Notes under the pieces: generated by a model
The model's database searches: none
What the model was told of the DNA's origin: nothing
Seen by the model: the letters and a program-made list of their open reading frames with translations, nothing else
Shown here: one piece after another, positions 1-7,091 of the stretch
Layout of the letters: every line of letters begins with the position of its first letter
Position numbering within the stretch: the stretch's first letter is position 1
Assembly (NCBI RefSeq): GCF_014904755.1
Contig: NZ_JACZFQ010000043.1
Coordinates: forward strand, 21,117-85,116
Direction: 5' to 3'
From: Neoluteolibacter marinus
GTDB lineage: Bacteria; Verrucomicrobiota; Verrucomicrobiia; Verrucomicrobiales; Akkermansiaceae
Length of the DNA stretch: 64,000 bases
Translations under genes and position numbers: made by a program

Positions 1-2
1 CG

Positions 3-617
3 GGGGATTTTGACGCGCGGGAGTTCGGCGTGATCGCCGACGTGCTTCTCGAATTGATGGCGCACTTTCATTTCAACTTTGTCCGGCGGTTGTTGGACAG
101 GCCGCTCGCGGAGCTGCGCCGGCACGCCTTCGGTCGTTGGCGGGGTCTCCTGGCAGCGGCCGCGGCGGAGGGAATCCGCTTTCGGAATCCGGATGTCACC
201 CGGACGGGCTTGCGGGCGGAACTGCGTCACCTGACCGAAGCGGCTTGGGAACCGATGCCGGGTATCGCTCGGTTCGAAGTCGAGCGTCGCGAGCAGGGGG
301 TGGAAAAATCATCGGTCTGGTGGATCGGCGAACGTCTCAATCACGCCCAGCTGATGGCCGAGGGCCGCGAAATGAGGCATTGTGTGAGCGGCTATTGGCG
401 GCGCTGCCGGAGCGGTCGATCCGCGATCTTTTCGCTCCGCCAGTTGCACCCGGCGGTGGCTCCCGAGCGGGTGGTCTCGCGCTTGACGATCGAGGTGGAT
501 CGGGGGACCCGCCGGATCGTCCAGGCGCGCGGCAAATGGAACCGTTGGCCGGACGAAATGGAGTTCGGGATCCTTGCCGAGTGGGCCCGTTCAAATGGCC
601 TAGGGTTGGCGGTGTGA
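3..617 (+). CDS. PcfJ-like domain protein, 5' end outside window
   Basis: The reading frame is open to the left edge (codons from base 3 have no stop), so the N-terminus and true start lie outside the window; the GTG at 30 is only an internal codon. The visible ~205 residues carry the pattern of the PcfJ family: L-x-x-EG-x-x-M-x-HCV-x-x-Y, a cysteine, an S-x-R segment, a T-I-E-V strand and a final Q-x-RG-x-x-N-R-x-P motif. PcfJ proteins were first noted on conjugative plasmids, but chromosomal copies are common in Verrucomicrobiota and their biochemical role is unknown to me. The stop overlaps the start of the next gene (GTGA), which suggests translational coupling. The family call rests on motif recognition only. 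Confidence 0.6.
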   Translation, partial: GDFDAREFGVIADVLLELMAHFHFNFVRRLLDRPLAELRRHAFGRWRGLLAAAAAEGIRFRNPDVTRTGLRAELRHLTEAAWEPMPGIARFEVERREQGVEKSSVWWIGERLNHAQLMAEGREMRHCVSGYWRRCRSGRSAIFSLRQLHPAVAPERVVSRLTIEVDRGTRRIVQARGKWNRWPDEMEFGILAEWARSNGLGLAV

Positions 618-1033
618 GCTGGGCATTATCGGGTCGAGGAAAGGGGCAGTGTCAGAAGATACGATTTCGCTTGTGGCGCTCGAAGGCGTTTTGGTTCGGG
701 CTGCCGGGGCTGGTATTCTTGGTTTGGGCGTGGTTGGATTCGTTCTCGAACTGGGGGAGGGCGTGGTCGGCGCCAGGTAGTTGTGGAGTCGGAAGCTGGC
801 AGGGGAATCTGTATGGGGTGAAGGAAGCAGGAGCTGGAATAAGTTGGGGAAGTCCGAGGGCAAGGTATGGGCCGAAAGGGCAAATGGCCCACGTGGCGGC
901 CCGTTTGAAGATGGATCCGAGGTATCATTATTTGTCCGTGCCGTACCCGGTGGTGGTGGGCGGATACGTGCTAGCCTGGGCGCGGCTGCTGGTCTGGCGG
1001 GCCCGGAAATACCGGAAGGTGTCTCTCGATTGA
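614..1033 (+). CDS. small two-helix membrane protein, unknown function
   Basis: I chose the GTG at 614, which overlaps the stop of the upstream PcfJ-like gene (GTGA). This gives 139 residues. Two hydrophobic segments are clear: one around residues 27-44 (contains FWFGLPGLVFLVWAW) and one near the C-terminus (contains VVVGGYVLAWARLLVW), followed by a basic tail with RARKYRK. Between them is a 60-residue, Gly/Ser/Trp-rich loop. The same frame runs open far upstream through the PcfJ-like gene, so automatic callers may overextend it. I cannot name the family. Its coupling to the upstream gene suggests a shared role. The stop lies one base before a 187-bp inverted-repeat element. Confidence 0.55.
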   Translation: MSWALSGRGKGQCQKIRFRLWRSKAFWFGLPGLVFLVWAWLDSFSNWGRAWSAPGSCGVGSWQGNLYGVKEAGAGISWGSPRARYGPKGQMAHVAARLKMDPRYHYLSVPYPVVVGGYVLAWARLLVWRARKYRKVSLD

Positions 1034-1034
1034 C

Positions 1035-1221
1035 CCGCGGCGCAGCCGCCTTCGGACTGCTGCGATGATTCGCAGCTTTGGAATGACGGGCGCGGCGGTC
1101 TGCCGGGTAGGCATACAGCGATCCCCGAAGGCTGCCTTCACCCGATCCCAGCGGCGAGCATTGCCTTGCACTCGGGTAAGCTGCGAATGATCGCAGCAGT
1201 CCGAAGGCGGCTGCGCCGCGG
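1035..1221. repeat. 187-bp element with 44-bp terminal inverted repeats
   Basis: Bases 1035-1078 and 1178-1221 are inverted copies of each other, matching at 43 of 44 positions (single mismatch near the inner end). Each arm also contains its own small palindrome (GCTGCGA ... TCGCAGC with a 4-base loop), so the structure is nested as in REP/BIME-type elements. The 99-bp centre has no ORF I trust. The element fills the gap between two convergent genes (the stop at 1033 on plus and the lpxC-fabZ stop at 1241 on minus), where such repeats usually sit. It may act as a bidirectional transcription end or be a non-autonomous mobile repeat. No transposase is visible. Confidence 0.8.
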
Positions 1222-1240
1222 ACCATGGAGAAGAGCGGGG

Positions 1241-2554
1241 CTACTGCGCGACCAGAGCGAACTTGAGCTCGGCCTCCGAGGCGACTTCGCCATTGACGAG
1301 GCAGCGGCAGCGGGTCTGGCCGATGGAGCCGCGGATCTTGATAACCTCGGACTCGATGTAGAGGGTATCGCCCGGAAGGACGGGGCGACGCCATTTGACG
1401 CTGTCCGCGCTCATGAAGTAGCCGATCTTGCCGGCGTTCTCCGGCTTGCGGAGCATGAGGACGCTGGAGACTTGGGCCATGGCTTCCAATTGGAGGACGC
1501 CGGGCATGATCGGGTGGCCGGGGAAGTGGCCGGGGAAGAAGGGCTCGTTGAAGGTGACGTTCTTCACGCCGGTGCACTTGGTGTCGCCGACCATGTCGAT
1601 GATCCGGTCCACCAGCAGGAAGGGGTAACGGTGGGGCAGGATCTTGAGGACGTCGTTGATGTCGAGGACGGTCTCGCCGGTGGGCAGGGCGAAGGGCGCG
1701 GCCAGCGAGCGCATGCGGGCGTATTCGCGCTTGAGGGTGGCGGCGAGCTTGGAGTTCGGGCCGTGGCCTGGCTTGACGGCGATCACGTGGCCGAGGATGC
1801 GCTTGCCGGAGAGGATGAGGTCGCCGATGACGTCGAGCGCCTTGTGGCGGGCGAATTCGTTGGTGAAGCGCAGCGGTTCCTTGGTCATCACCTGCTCGCC
1901 GCGGATGACGATGGCGCTCTCGAGCGAGCCGCCCTTGATCAGGCCCTTGTCGAGCAGCGGCTTGACGTCCTCGTAGAAGACGAAGGTGCGGGCCGGGGCG
2001 ATCTCCTTCTCGTAGGTCTCCGGGGAGACCTCGGCGGAGAAATACTGGGTGAAGCGGCCTTCGGGGCCGACATTGGTGACGGAGACGCGAAAGGTCTTGG
2101 AAGGAACGATGGTGATCAGGGTGCCGTCGCCGCTTTCCTGGTGGATCGGCTCGCGGATTTCCCAGATCTTGCGCGGGGCATCCTGCGGGGCGAGGCCGGC
2201 TTTCTTGATGAGCTCGACGAAAGGCCGGGCGGAGCCGTCGCCGATCGGCGGCTCGTTGGCGTCCATCTCGATGATGGCATTGTCGACGCCCATCCCGGTG
2301 AGGGCCGAAAGCACGTGCTCGACGGTGTGCACCTTGACCGAGCCCTCGGCGATGGTGGTGGCGCGCTCGACGGTCTGGACCTTGTCGGCGTCGGCGTCGA
2401 TGAAGGGCTGGTCGGGCAGGTCGATGCGGCGGAACTTGAAGCCGTGGTCGGCGGGAGCGGGCTTGAGGGTGAGCGAAACCTTGGCACCGGTGTGGAGGGA
2501 AGTTCCTTCCAGGGTGGCGGTGGAGGCGAGGGTGTGCTGCACGTCGGCGGACAT
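1241..2554 (-). CDS. lpxC-fabZ: bifunctional UDP-3-O-acyl-GlcNAc deacetylase / 3-hydroxyacyl-ACP dehydratase (LpxC-FabZ fusion)
   Basis: The 437-residue protein joins two enzymes. Residues ~1-285 are LpxC, the zinc deacetylase that commits lipid A synthesis: zinc ligands are visible as H80 in TVEHVLSAL and H237/D241 in the HKALD segment. Residues ~295-437 are FabZ, which dehydrates 3-hydroxyacyl-ACP in fatty-acid elongation: PHRYPFLLVDR, then GHFPGHPIMPGVLQLEA holding the catalytic His and Glu. Both use 3-hydroxyacyl chains, so the fusion couples competing pathways. The same fusion is known in Bacteroidetes and other phyla. The start ATG at 2554 gives the usual LpxC N-terminus; a longer open frame upstream runs over the opposite-strand gene and is rejected. 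There is no clear Shine-Dalgarno. Confidence 0.95.
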   Translation of the reverse strand: MSADVQHTLASTATLEGTSLHTGAKVSLTLKPAPADHGFKFRRIDLPDQPFIDADADKVQTVERATTIAEGSVKVHTVEHVLSALTGMGVDNAIIEMDANEPPIGDGSARPFVELIKKAGLAPQDAPRKIWEIREPIHQESGDGTLITIVPSKTFRVSVTNVGPEGRFTQYFSAEVSPETYEKEIAPARTFVFYEDVKPLLDKGLIKGGSLESAIVIRGEQVMTKEPLRFTNEFARHKALDVIGDLILSGKRILGHVIAVKPGHGPNSKLAATLKREYARMRSLAAPFALPTGETVLDINDVLKILPHRYPFLLVDRIIDMVGDTKCTGVKNVTFNEPFFPGHFPGHPIMPGVLQLEAMAQVSSVLMLRKPENAGKIGYFMSADSVKWRRPVLPGDTLYIESEVIKIRGSIGQTRCRCLVNGEVASEAELKFALVAQ

Positions 2555-2561
2555 GGGGGGA

Positions 2562-2588
2562 GGGAAAGTTCCACGCGGGAAAGTTCCA
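2562..2588. repeat. two 12-bp direct repeats between divergent genes
   Basis: GGGAAAGTTCCA occurs at 2562-2573 and again at 2577-2588, 15 bp apart start to start, inside the 42-bp gap between the divergent starts of lpxC-fabZ (2554) and the pseudouridine synthase (2597). The location fits a regulator site, but one phase-spaced pair in so short a gap could be chance. Confidence 0.35.
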
Positions 2589-2596
2589 AGTGCCAA

Positions 2597-3391
2597 ATGG
2601 AAGACAGTCAGAGATTTCGGCACTGGCCGCGGGGCCGCTTTGCGGGGACGATTGGCAGCGTGCGGGCGTGCTGCGAATTCCAGGTGATCGACGAGTCGGA
2701 CGACTGGATCGTGGTCGACAAGCCGGCGCCGCTGGTGGTGCACCCGGCGAATGGCAAGGTCGAGCCGACGCTGCTCGGTGGCCTGGAGGAGTTGCTGGCC
2801 TACGATATCGCCAACGGCGCGCGGCTTTCGATCCTGACCCGGCTGGACCGCGAGACCAGCGGTCTGGTGCTGGTGGCCAAGCATGCGGCGGCGGCGCGTG
2901 AGTTTTCGCTGCAATTTCAGCGCCGCGAGGTGGAGAAGTCCTATCTCGCGGTGGTGCACGGCTGGCCGGAATGGGAGGAGCGGAGGGTCGAGGCGGCGAT
3001 TGCAAGGGGTGGCGGCCGCATTTGGTTGCGGCAGGTGGTGGATCCGGCGGGGCGCGACTGCGTGACGGACTTCCGGACCCTGCGGCGCTTTGAAAATGCG
3101 CTGGGCAAGTTCGCGGAAGTGGCCTGTTTCCCGGAAACCGGTCGGATGCACCAGATCCGGGTGCACTTGGAGCATCTGGGGCATCCGCTGGTGGGGGACA
3201 AGATCTACGGGACCGATGGCAGTCCCTACCTCGAGCAGATGGCGGACGGGCTCTCCGAAGAGTCGGTGGCGGGCCTGATTCTGCCGCGCCACGCCCTTCA
3301 TGCTTGCCTGCTTGCGGCGCAGTGGGGAGGGACGAGGCTCGAGTGGCAATCGGGATTGCCGGCGGATTTGACTCGCTTCTGCGGTCAGTGA
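2597..3391 (+). CDS. RluA-family RNA pseudouridine synthase
   Basis: This 264-residue protein isomerises uridine to pseudouridine in rRNA or tRNA. The hallmark RluA/RluC/RluD core is visible: VVDKPAPLVVHP near residues 39-50, RLDRETSGLVL around 82-92 with catalytic Asp84, then the EVEKSYLAVV strand and the GRMHQIRVHLEHLGHPLVGD block. No S4 RNA-binding domain precedes it, which is more like RluA or TruC than RluC/RluD, so the target cannot be assigned. The start at 2597 is the first ATG downstream of the divergent lpxC start; a later start near 2660 would still keep the catalytic domain. The next gene (Nif3-like) begins 10 bp after the stop. Confidence 0.85.
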   Translation: MEDSQRFRHWPRGRFAGTIGSVRACCEFQVIDESDDWIVVDKPAPLVVHPANGKVEPTLLGGLEELLAYDIANGARLSILTRLDRETSGLVLVAKHAAAAREFSLQFQRREVEKSYLAVVHGWPEWEERRVEAAIARGGGRIWLRQVVDPAGRDCVTDFRTLRRFENALGKFAEVACFPETGRMHQIRVHLEHLGHPLVGDKIYGTDGSPYLEQMADGLSEESVAGLILPRHALHACLLAAQWGGTRLEWQSGLPADLTRFCGQ

Positions 3392-3401
3392 AAGCTGCGG
3401 C

Positions 3402-4157
3402 ATGGCCAGCTTGCAGGAAATCGTCGCCTATTTGGACCAGGAATTGAGGATCGCAGAGATCCCCGACTACTCTGGCGCGGTCAACGGGCTGCAACTCGAG
3501 AATGGCGGAAACGTGACCAAGGTGGTCGCTGCGGTTGACGCCTCATTGCCGGTCGTCGAGGCCGCCACCGCCGCCGGTGCCGACCTGCTGGTGGTGCACC
3601 ACGGGATGTTCTGGCAAGGTGCACAGCCGCTGACCAAAGCGTTTTACCGCAAGATCAAGGCGGCGATGGACGGAGGGATGGCAATTTACTCGTCCCACCT
3701 GCCCTTGGACGTGCATCCGGCGATGGGAAACAATGCCCTGCTGGCCAAGTCGTTGGGAATGGAAGTCCGGGGTTCCTTTCTTGACTGGAAAGGTCAGGAT
3801 ATCGGTCTGCTGGGAGAGCTGAAGTGCGATCGAAGTTGGCTGCAGAAGAAGCTCGAAGGGGTAGTGGGAGGACCCGTGCACCTTTGTCCCGGTGGTCCGG
3901 AGGAAGTCGTCGTGGTCGGGCTGTGCACCGGAGGAGCCGGTTCGGAGGTGGCAGCGGCGGCGGCTCGGGGGGTGGATACTTTCATTACCGGCGAGGGTCC
4001 GCATTGGAGCTTTCCCTTGGCCGAAGAGCTGGGCGTGAACCTATTTTACGGGGGCCACTATGCGACCGAGACCTTCGGGGTGAAGGCGCTGGCGGCGGAG
4101 CTGGCGAGCAGGTTCGGGCTAGAGTGGGAATTCATCGATCACCCGACCGGGCTTTGA
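3402..4157 (+). CDS. Nif3-like dinuclear metal centre protein (YbgI family)
   Basis: The 251-residue length and sequence fit the Nif3/YbgI/DUF34 family, hexameric proteins that bind two metal ions; they were annotated as GTP cyclohydrolase 1 type 2 homologues, but their true activity is not settled. Family marks are the N-terminal NGLQLE segment, the metal-binding VVHHGMFW (H66-H67), SSHLPLDVHP, the TGEGPHW region and the C-terminal GGHYATETFG with a second His/Glu pair. It lies 10 bp after the pseudouridine synthase and 4 bp before the glycosylase, so the three genes probably form one transcript. The start has no Shine-Dalgarno-like sequence. Confidence 0.88.
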   Translation: MASLQEIVAYLDQELRIAEIPDYSGAVNGLQLENGGNVTKVVAAVDASLPVVEAATAAGADLLVVHHGMFWQGAQPLTKAFYRKIKAAMDGGMAIYSSHLPLDVHPAMGNNALLAKSLGMEVRGSFLDWKGQDIGLLGELKCDRSWLQKKLEGVVGGPVHLCPGGPEEVVVVGLCTGGAGSEVAAAAARGVDTFITGEGPHWSFPLAEELGVNLFYGGHYATETFGVKALAAELASRFGLEWEFIDHPTGL

Positions 4158-4161
4158 GGCG

Positions 4162-4719
4162 ATGGCCCGTTTGACAGCGGCCTTTTTCGAGCGCGATCCG
4201 GTCGTTTGCGCCCGCGAATTGATCGGGGCATGCCTTGAATGGGGGGAGTGCGCGGGGAGGATAGTGGAAACGGAAGCTTATTCCTCGAGCGGAGACGAGG
4301 CCAGTCACCTGTTTCTTCGACCCTCGGCCCGCCGCTTTGTCGATGAGCATCCTGCGGGCACCGCCTATGTTTACATGAATTACGGGCTCCACTGGCTGTT
4401 CAACGTGCTGGTGAAATGCCCGCAAGGGAGCGGTTTCGTGCTCCTCCGGGCCTTGGAGCCGCTGAGGGGAATCGAGCTAATGCAGCGACGTCGGGGGAAA
4501 GCCGGCTTGTGCGAACTCTGTTCCGGTCCGGGCAAGCTGACCCAAGCACTGGGGATCGACGGCTCGCTTCACGGCCGGCAATTCCTCGAGTGGCCCGAAG
4601 CCGGGATCGACGCCGGAGGGGATGTTGCCGTGGATTGCGGGCCTCGCATCGGGATCTCACGCTCGCAAGATCTGCCGTGGCGCTTCGTTCTGCGGCGCAA
4701 CGCTTACCTCAGTCGTTAA
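4162..4719 (+). CDS. 3-methyladenine DNA glycosylase, AAG/MPG type
   Basis: This 185-residue protein belongs to the alkyladenine DNA glycosylase fold (human MPG type), which removes alkylated and deaminated purines in base excision repair. Visible marks are the LIGACLEW N-terminal strand, the active-site RIVETEAY block (residues 33-40), DEASHLF, YVYMNYGLHWLFNVL, LLRALEP and the GPGKLTQALGID loop near residue 120. The length matches bacterial members. It starts 4 bp after the Nif3-like stop with a weak GAGG ribosome site and ends the three-gene group. After its stop comes a tRNA on the opposite strand. Confidence 0.92.
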   Translation: MARLTAAFFERDPVVCARELIGACLEWGECAGRIVETEAYSSSGDEASHLFLRPSARRFVDEHPAGTAYVYMNYGLHWLFNVLVKCPQGSGFVLLRALEPLRGIELMQRRRGKAGLCELCSGPGKLTQALGIDGSLHGRQFLEWPEAGIDAGGDVAVDCGPRIGISRSQDLPWRFVLRRNAYLSR

Positions 4720-4737
4720 GTAGTGGCAGGATATTGC

Positions 4738-4811
4738 TGGTACGGGTGATGGGAATCGAACCCACGCCTCAAGCTTGGGAAGCTCGCGTTCTACCATTGA
4801 ACTACACCCGC
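4738..4811 (-). tRNA. tRNA-Gly (anticodon CCC)
   Basis: Read on the minus strand it folds as a 74-nt cloverleaf: acceptor GCGGGTG/CACCCGT with a G-U first pair, D arm GTTC/GAAC, anticodon loop TTCCCAA giving anticodon CCC, 4-base variable loop, T loop TTCGATT, discriminator A, and an encoded CCA at 4738-4740. It is divergent from the second glycine tRNA 154 bp away. Confidence 0.95.
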
Positions 4812-4965
4812 CCGGAAGGAATGACGGGGAGCTATCCTGGGTTGGCCAGGAAGGCAACACCAATCCTCGCAGGAACGGTGCATTATGACCGGAAAATGAC
4901 CTCCGATTCCGCCAAAAAAGATCTTGCCGGGGATTCTCACGGGCTGTTAGCTTCGCCTCGACTTC

Positions 4966-5036
4966 GCGGGTATAGCTTAGTGGTAAAGCTCTAGCCTTCC
5001 AAGCTAGCTATGCGGGTTCGATTCCCGCTACCCGCT
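4966..5036 (+). tRNA. tRNA-Gly (anticodon TCC)
   Basis: A 71-nt cloverleaf with perfect acceptor stem GCGGGTA/TACCCGC, D arm GCTT/AAGC, anticodon stem CTAGC/GCTAG with loop CTTCCAA (anticodon TCC), 4-base variable loop, T arm GCGGG/CCCGC with TTCGATT, discriminator T. CCA is not encoded, unlike its divergent neighbour. TTGCCG at 4924 and TGTTAG at 4945 could be its promoter, but this is weak. Confidence 0.95.
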
Positions 5037-5078
5037 TATCTCGGTATCGTTCTGACATCCTGATTCGATTTCCCAAAC

Positions 5079-5675
5079 ATGAATACTTCTCTTCGATTCG
5101 CACTCGCTGCGCTCGCCTTGGGGGTTTTTCCCGCCACGGCGATGGCGGCGACCGACTGCCTGGAGCTCGCTGTTTCCGTCAAGCATGCGGTGTCCGCAGA
5201 GCCTGCCAATGTCCTTCAAATCGTTGAAGAGAACGTGGAGGCGAATTCCGGCTGTGCCTGCGAAGTGGTGAAGGCCGCGATCCTCGCCTCCGAAGCAGAT
5301 GCCAAGACGGTGGCGAAGATTGTCGAGGTGGCTTCAACGGTCGCTCCCGATAAAATGCGTTTGGTTTCCCAATGCGCCGTTGCGGTCGCGCCGGACGCGT
5401 TGCCTGATGTGCAGGCGTTGATGAGCCGCCTTGACCCGAACAAGGGTGACACGGGGCATAGCTCGAAGGGTTCGAAGAGCCCGAAGGAAGTGGTTGACGT
5501 CAAGCCAGCGTGGAATCCGCTTGATTTCCCGGGTCAAGGTCCGGTGGGCCCGACTCCTGGCGGTCCGCCGATGCTGCCACCTGGCCGTCCGCCAACCGTG
5601 CCGCCGGTGATTACGCCTCCCACCGGTACGGGAATCGATCTTCCGATTCGCGATTTCCCTGGCACTGTCGATTGA
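5079..5675 (+). CDS. secreted protein with Pro/Gly-rich tail, unknown function
   Basis: The 198-residue protein starts with a clear signal peptide (residues 1-23, hydrophobic run ending AMA-A). The mature part has an all-alpha-looking domain to ~residue 120 with four cysteines (C27, the CAC pair near 58-60, and one near 97) and Ala/Val-rich helices, then a basic Ser/Lys linker and a tail rich in Pro and Gly (from ~residue 150). I do not recognise a family. It lies just upstream of a beta-barrel gene and an exopolysaccharide kinase/export pair, so it may be an envelope accessory protein; that is context only. Proteins of this shape are frequent in Verrucomicrobiota. Confidence 0.6.
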   Translation: MNTSLRFALAALALGVFPATAMAATDCLELAVSVKHAVSAEPANVLQIVEENVEANSGCACEVVKAAILASEADAKTVAKIVEVASTVAPDKMRLVSQCAVAVAPDALPDVQALMSRLDPNKGDTGHSSKGSKSPKEVVDVKPAWNPLDFPGQGPVGPTPGGPPMLPPGRPPTVPPVITPPTGTGIDLPIRDFPGTVD

Positions 5676-5722
5676 TGGTCGGAATGTGACCTCTGATGTC
5701 CTTTGCTTTCGAATTTTATTTC

Positions 5723-6952
5723 ATGAAACGCTGCTTCTTTCCAACCCTCGCCATCGCTTCCTCCTTGGGGGTTGCCTATGGCGATCTTTATTACATCCAA
5801 GACGAGGCTCAGGAGAGTCTTCCACTGAAGTGGACCGCGGGTGTCAATCTTACCTACGACGACAATGTGAATCCCACTGCGGTGGGGATCGGTGCTGACG
5901 ACAGTGCCTTCAGCTTCAATCCGTACGTTGGTGTTTCATTTGTCTCCATCTCGCCTCAGACCACTTGGGATGTCTATGCTCGCATTGGAGCGATCTATTA
6001 TTTCGATTCTCCTGCCGCGGTTGGTTCGGATGATCTCTACGGGCAATCGCGAGTGGGTGTGAACTGGACACATCGGGTGAGCGAGCGGCTTCGCTTTTCT
6101 AGCAGGAACTTCCTCTCTTACGAACTGGAGCCTGATTACGCCTACGGCTTTGCCACCTCGCGTCAGCTGGGTGAATATTTCTACTGGCAGACCGACAATT
6201 CGGTGGGCTACCGCTGGACCGAGCGTTTGGCCACCTACACGGGTTTCACCCTTACGGGCTTGGATTATTCGGGTGGAGTTGCTAACCAGGATCGGTTCAC
6301 TTGGGCTCTCTACAACCAGTTCCGCTACCAACTGACGCCGCAGACGGTACTTACCGCTGAGTATCGATTCGCCCACACCAACGGTGACGGGGTTTCGACG
6401 GATTACGACGATCACTATATTCTCGGGGGTTTTGAGCACCGTTTCAGCCCGAACACGATCTTGGTGTTCAAGGCAGGCGCTCAAATCCACGATGCTGACG
6501 CTGGCAGTGACAGCACCAGCCCCTATGCTGAGGCGACCCTTCGCACTCAAGTGAACGAGCAGTTCTCGATCAGGAGTTTCCTGCGATATGGGGTCGAAGG
6601 CTACGATACCGTTCGCACTGTCGGAACGGGTCTCTACGAGTTCGATGATCGCCGGACTTTCCGTCTTGGTGTTTCCGGAGAGTATGCATTCTCCCAGATG
6701 TTGAGCGCATTCGGTGGCATTGACTACATCCCGGCGACATTTGACGATGGGCGCATCGTTGGTGGCGCCGGTCCGATCGCCGCCGGCGGACTGGATGAGG
6801 ACGTTTGGAACGCCTACGTCGGCCTCTCGGTGAAGTTCAACGAAATGCTCTACGGCACCGTTTCCTACAATTACACCGACTGTAGTTCTGACTTCTTCGG
6901 TCAGAGCTATGATCGCAACCGGGTCAATGTTGGCCTTCGCGCCGAGTTCTGA
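5723..6952 (+). CDS. outer-membrane beta-barrel protein, exopolysaccharide-locus type
   Basis: 409 residues from the ATG at 5723, chosen because MKRCFFPTLAIASSLGVAYG is a good signal peptide; an in-frame ATG at 5696 would add nine residues before it. The mature protein is a long series of alternating amphipathic strands rich in Tyr, Trp and Phe with Asp/Asn-rich turns (for example NLTYDDNVNPTA) and ends in RVNVGLRAEF, a C-terminal Phe typical of BamA-assembled barrels. It resembles the putative beta-barrel porin 2 group found with polysaccharide loci. It lies 47 bp after the secreted protein and is followed by a strong terminator, then the Wzc-like kinase. It may provide the outer-membrane pore for the polymer. 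Confidence 0.75.
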   Translation: MKRCFFPTLAIASSLGVAYGDLYYIQDEAQESLPLKWTAGVNLTYDDNVNPTAVGIGADDSAFSFNPYVGVSFVSISPQTTWDVYARIGAIYYFDSPAAVGSDDLYGQSRVGVNWTHRVSERLRFSSRNFLSYELEPDYAYGFATSRQLGEYFYWQTDNSVGYRWTERLATYTGFTLTGLDYSGGVANQDRFTWALYNQFRYQLTPQTVLTAEYRFAHTNGDGVSTDYDDHYILGGFEHRFSPNTILVFKAGAQIHDADAGSDSTSPYAEATLRTQVNEQFSIRSFLRYGVEGYDTVRTVGTGLYEFDDRRTFRLGVSGEYAFSQMLSAFGGIDYIPATFDDGRIVGGAGPIAAGGLDEDVWNAYVGLSVKFNEMLYGTVSYNYTDCSSDFFGQSYDRNRVNVGLRAEF

Positions 6953-7006
6953 TCGAGAGTCCCTCGAGGGAAGAATTTAGGAGCTATATATTCAGGAACC
7001 TCGAAG

Positions 7007-7039
7007 CTCCCGCAATGGATACCCATTGCGGGAGTTTTT
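7007..7039 (+). terminator. rho-independent terminator
   Basis: A perfect 12-bp stem (CTCCCGCAATGG at 7007-7018 pairing with 7023-7034), a 4-base loop ATAC and a run of five T. It sits 54 bp after the beta-barrel stop and separates it from the kinase gene at 7092. Confidence 0.95.
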
Positions 7040-7091
7040 CGTTTGAACGAGGTGGAATCGATGACAATAAACCAATCACTTACTCGCCCGC

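Noticed and set aside
600..3494. 964-residue minus-strand frame across the lpxC and pseudouridine synthase region
   Set aside because: Pro/Arg/Ser-rich low-complexity translation with no motif; it is a shadow of real genes in this GC-rich DNA.
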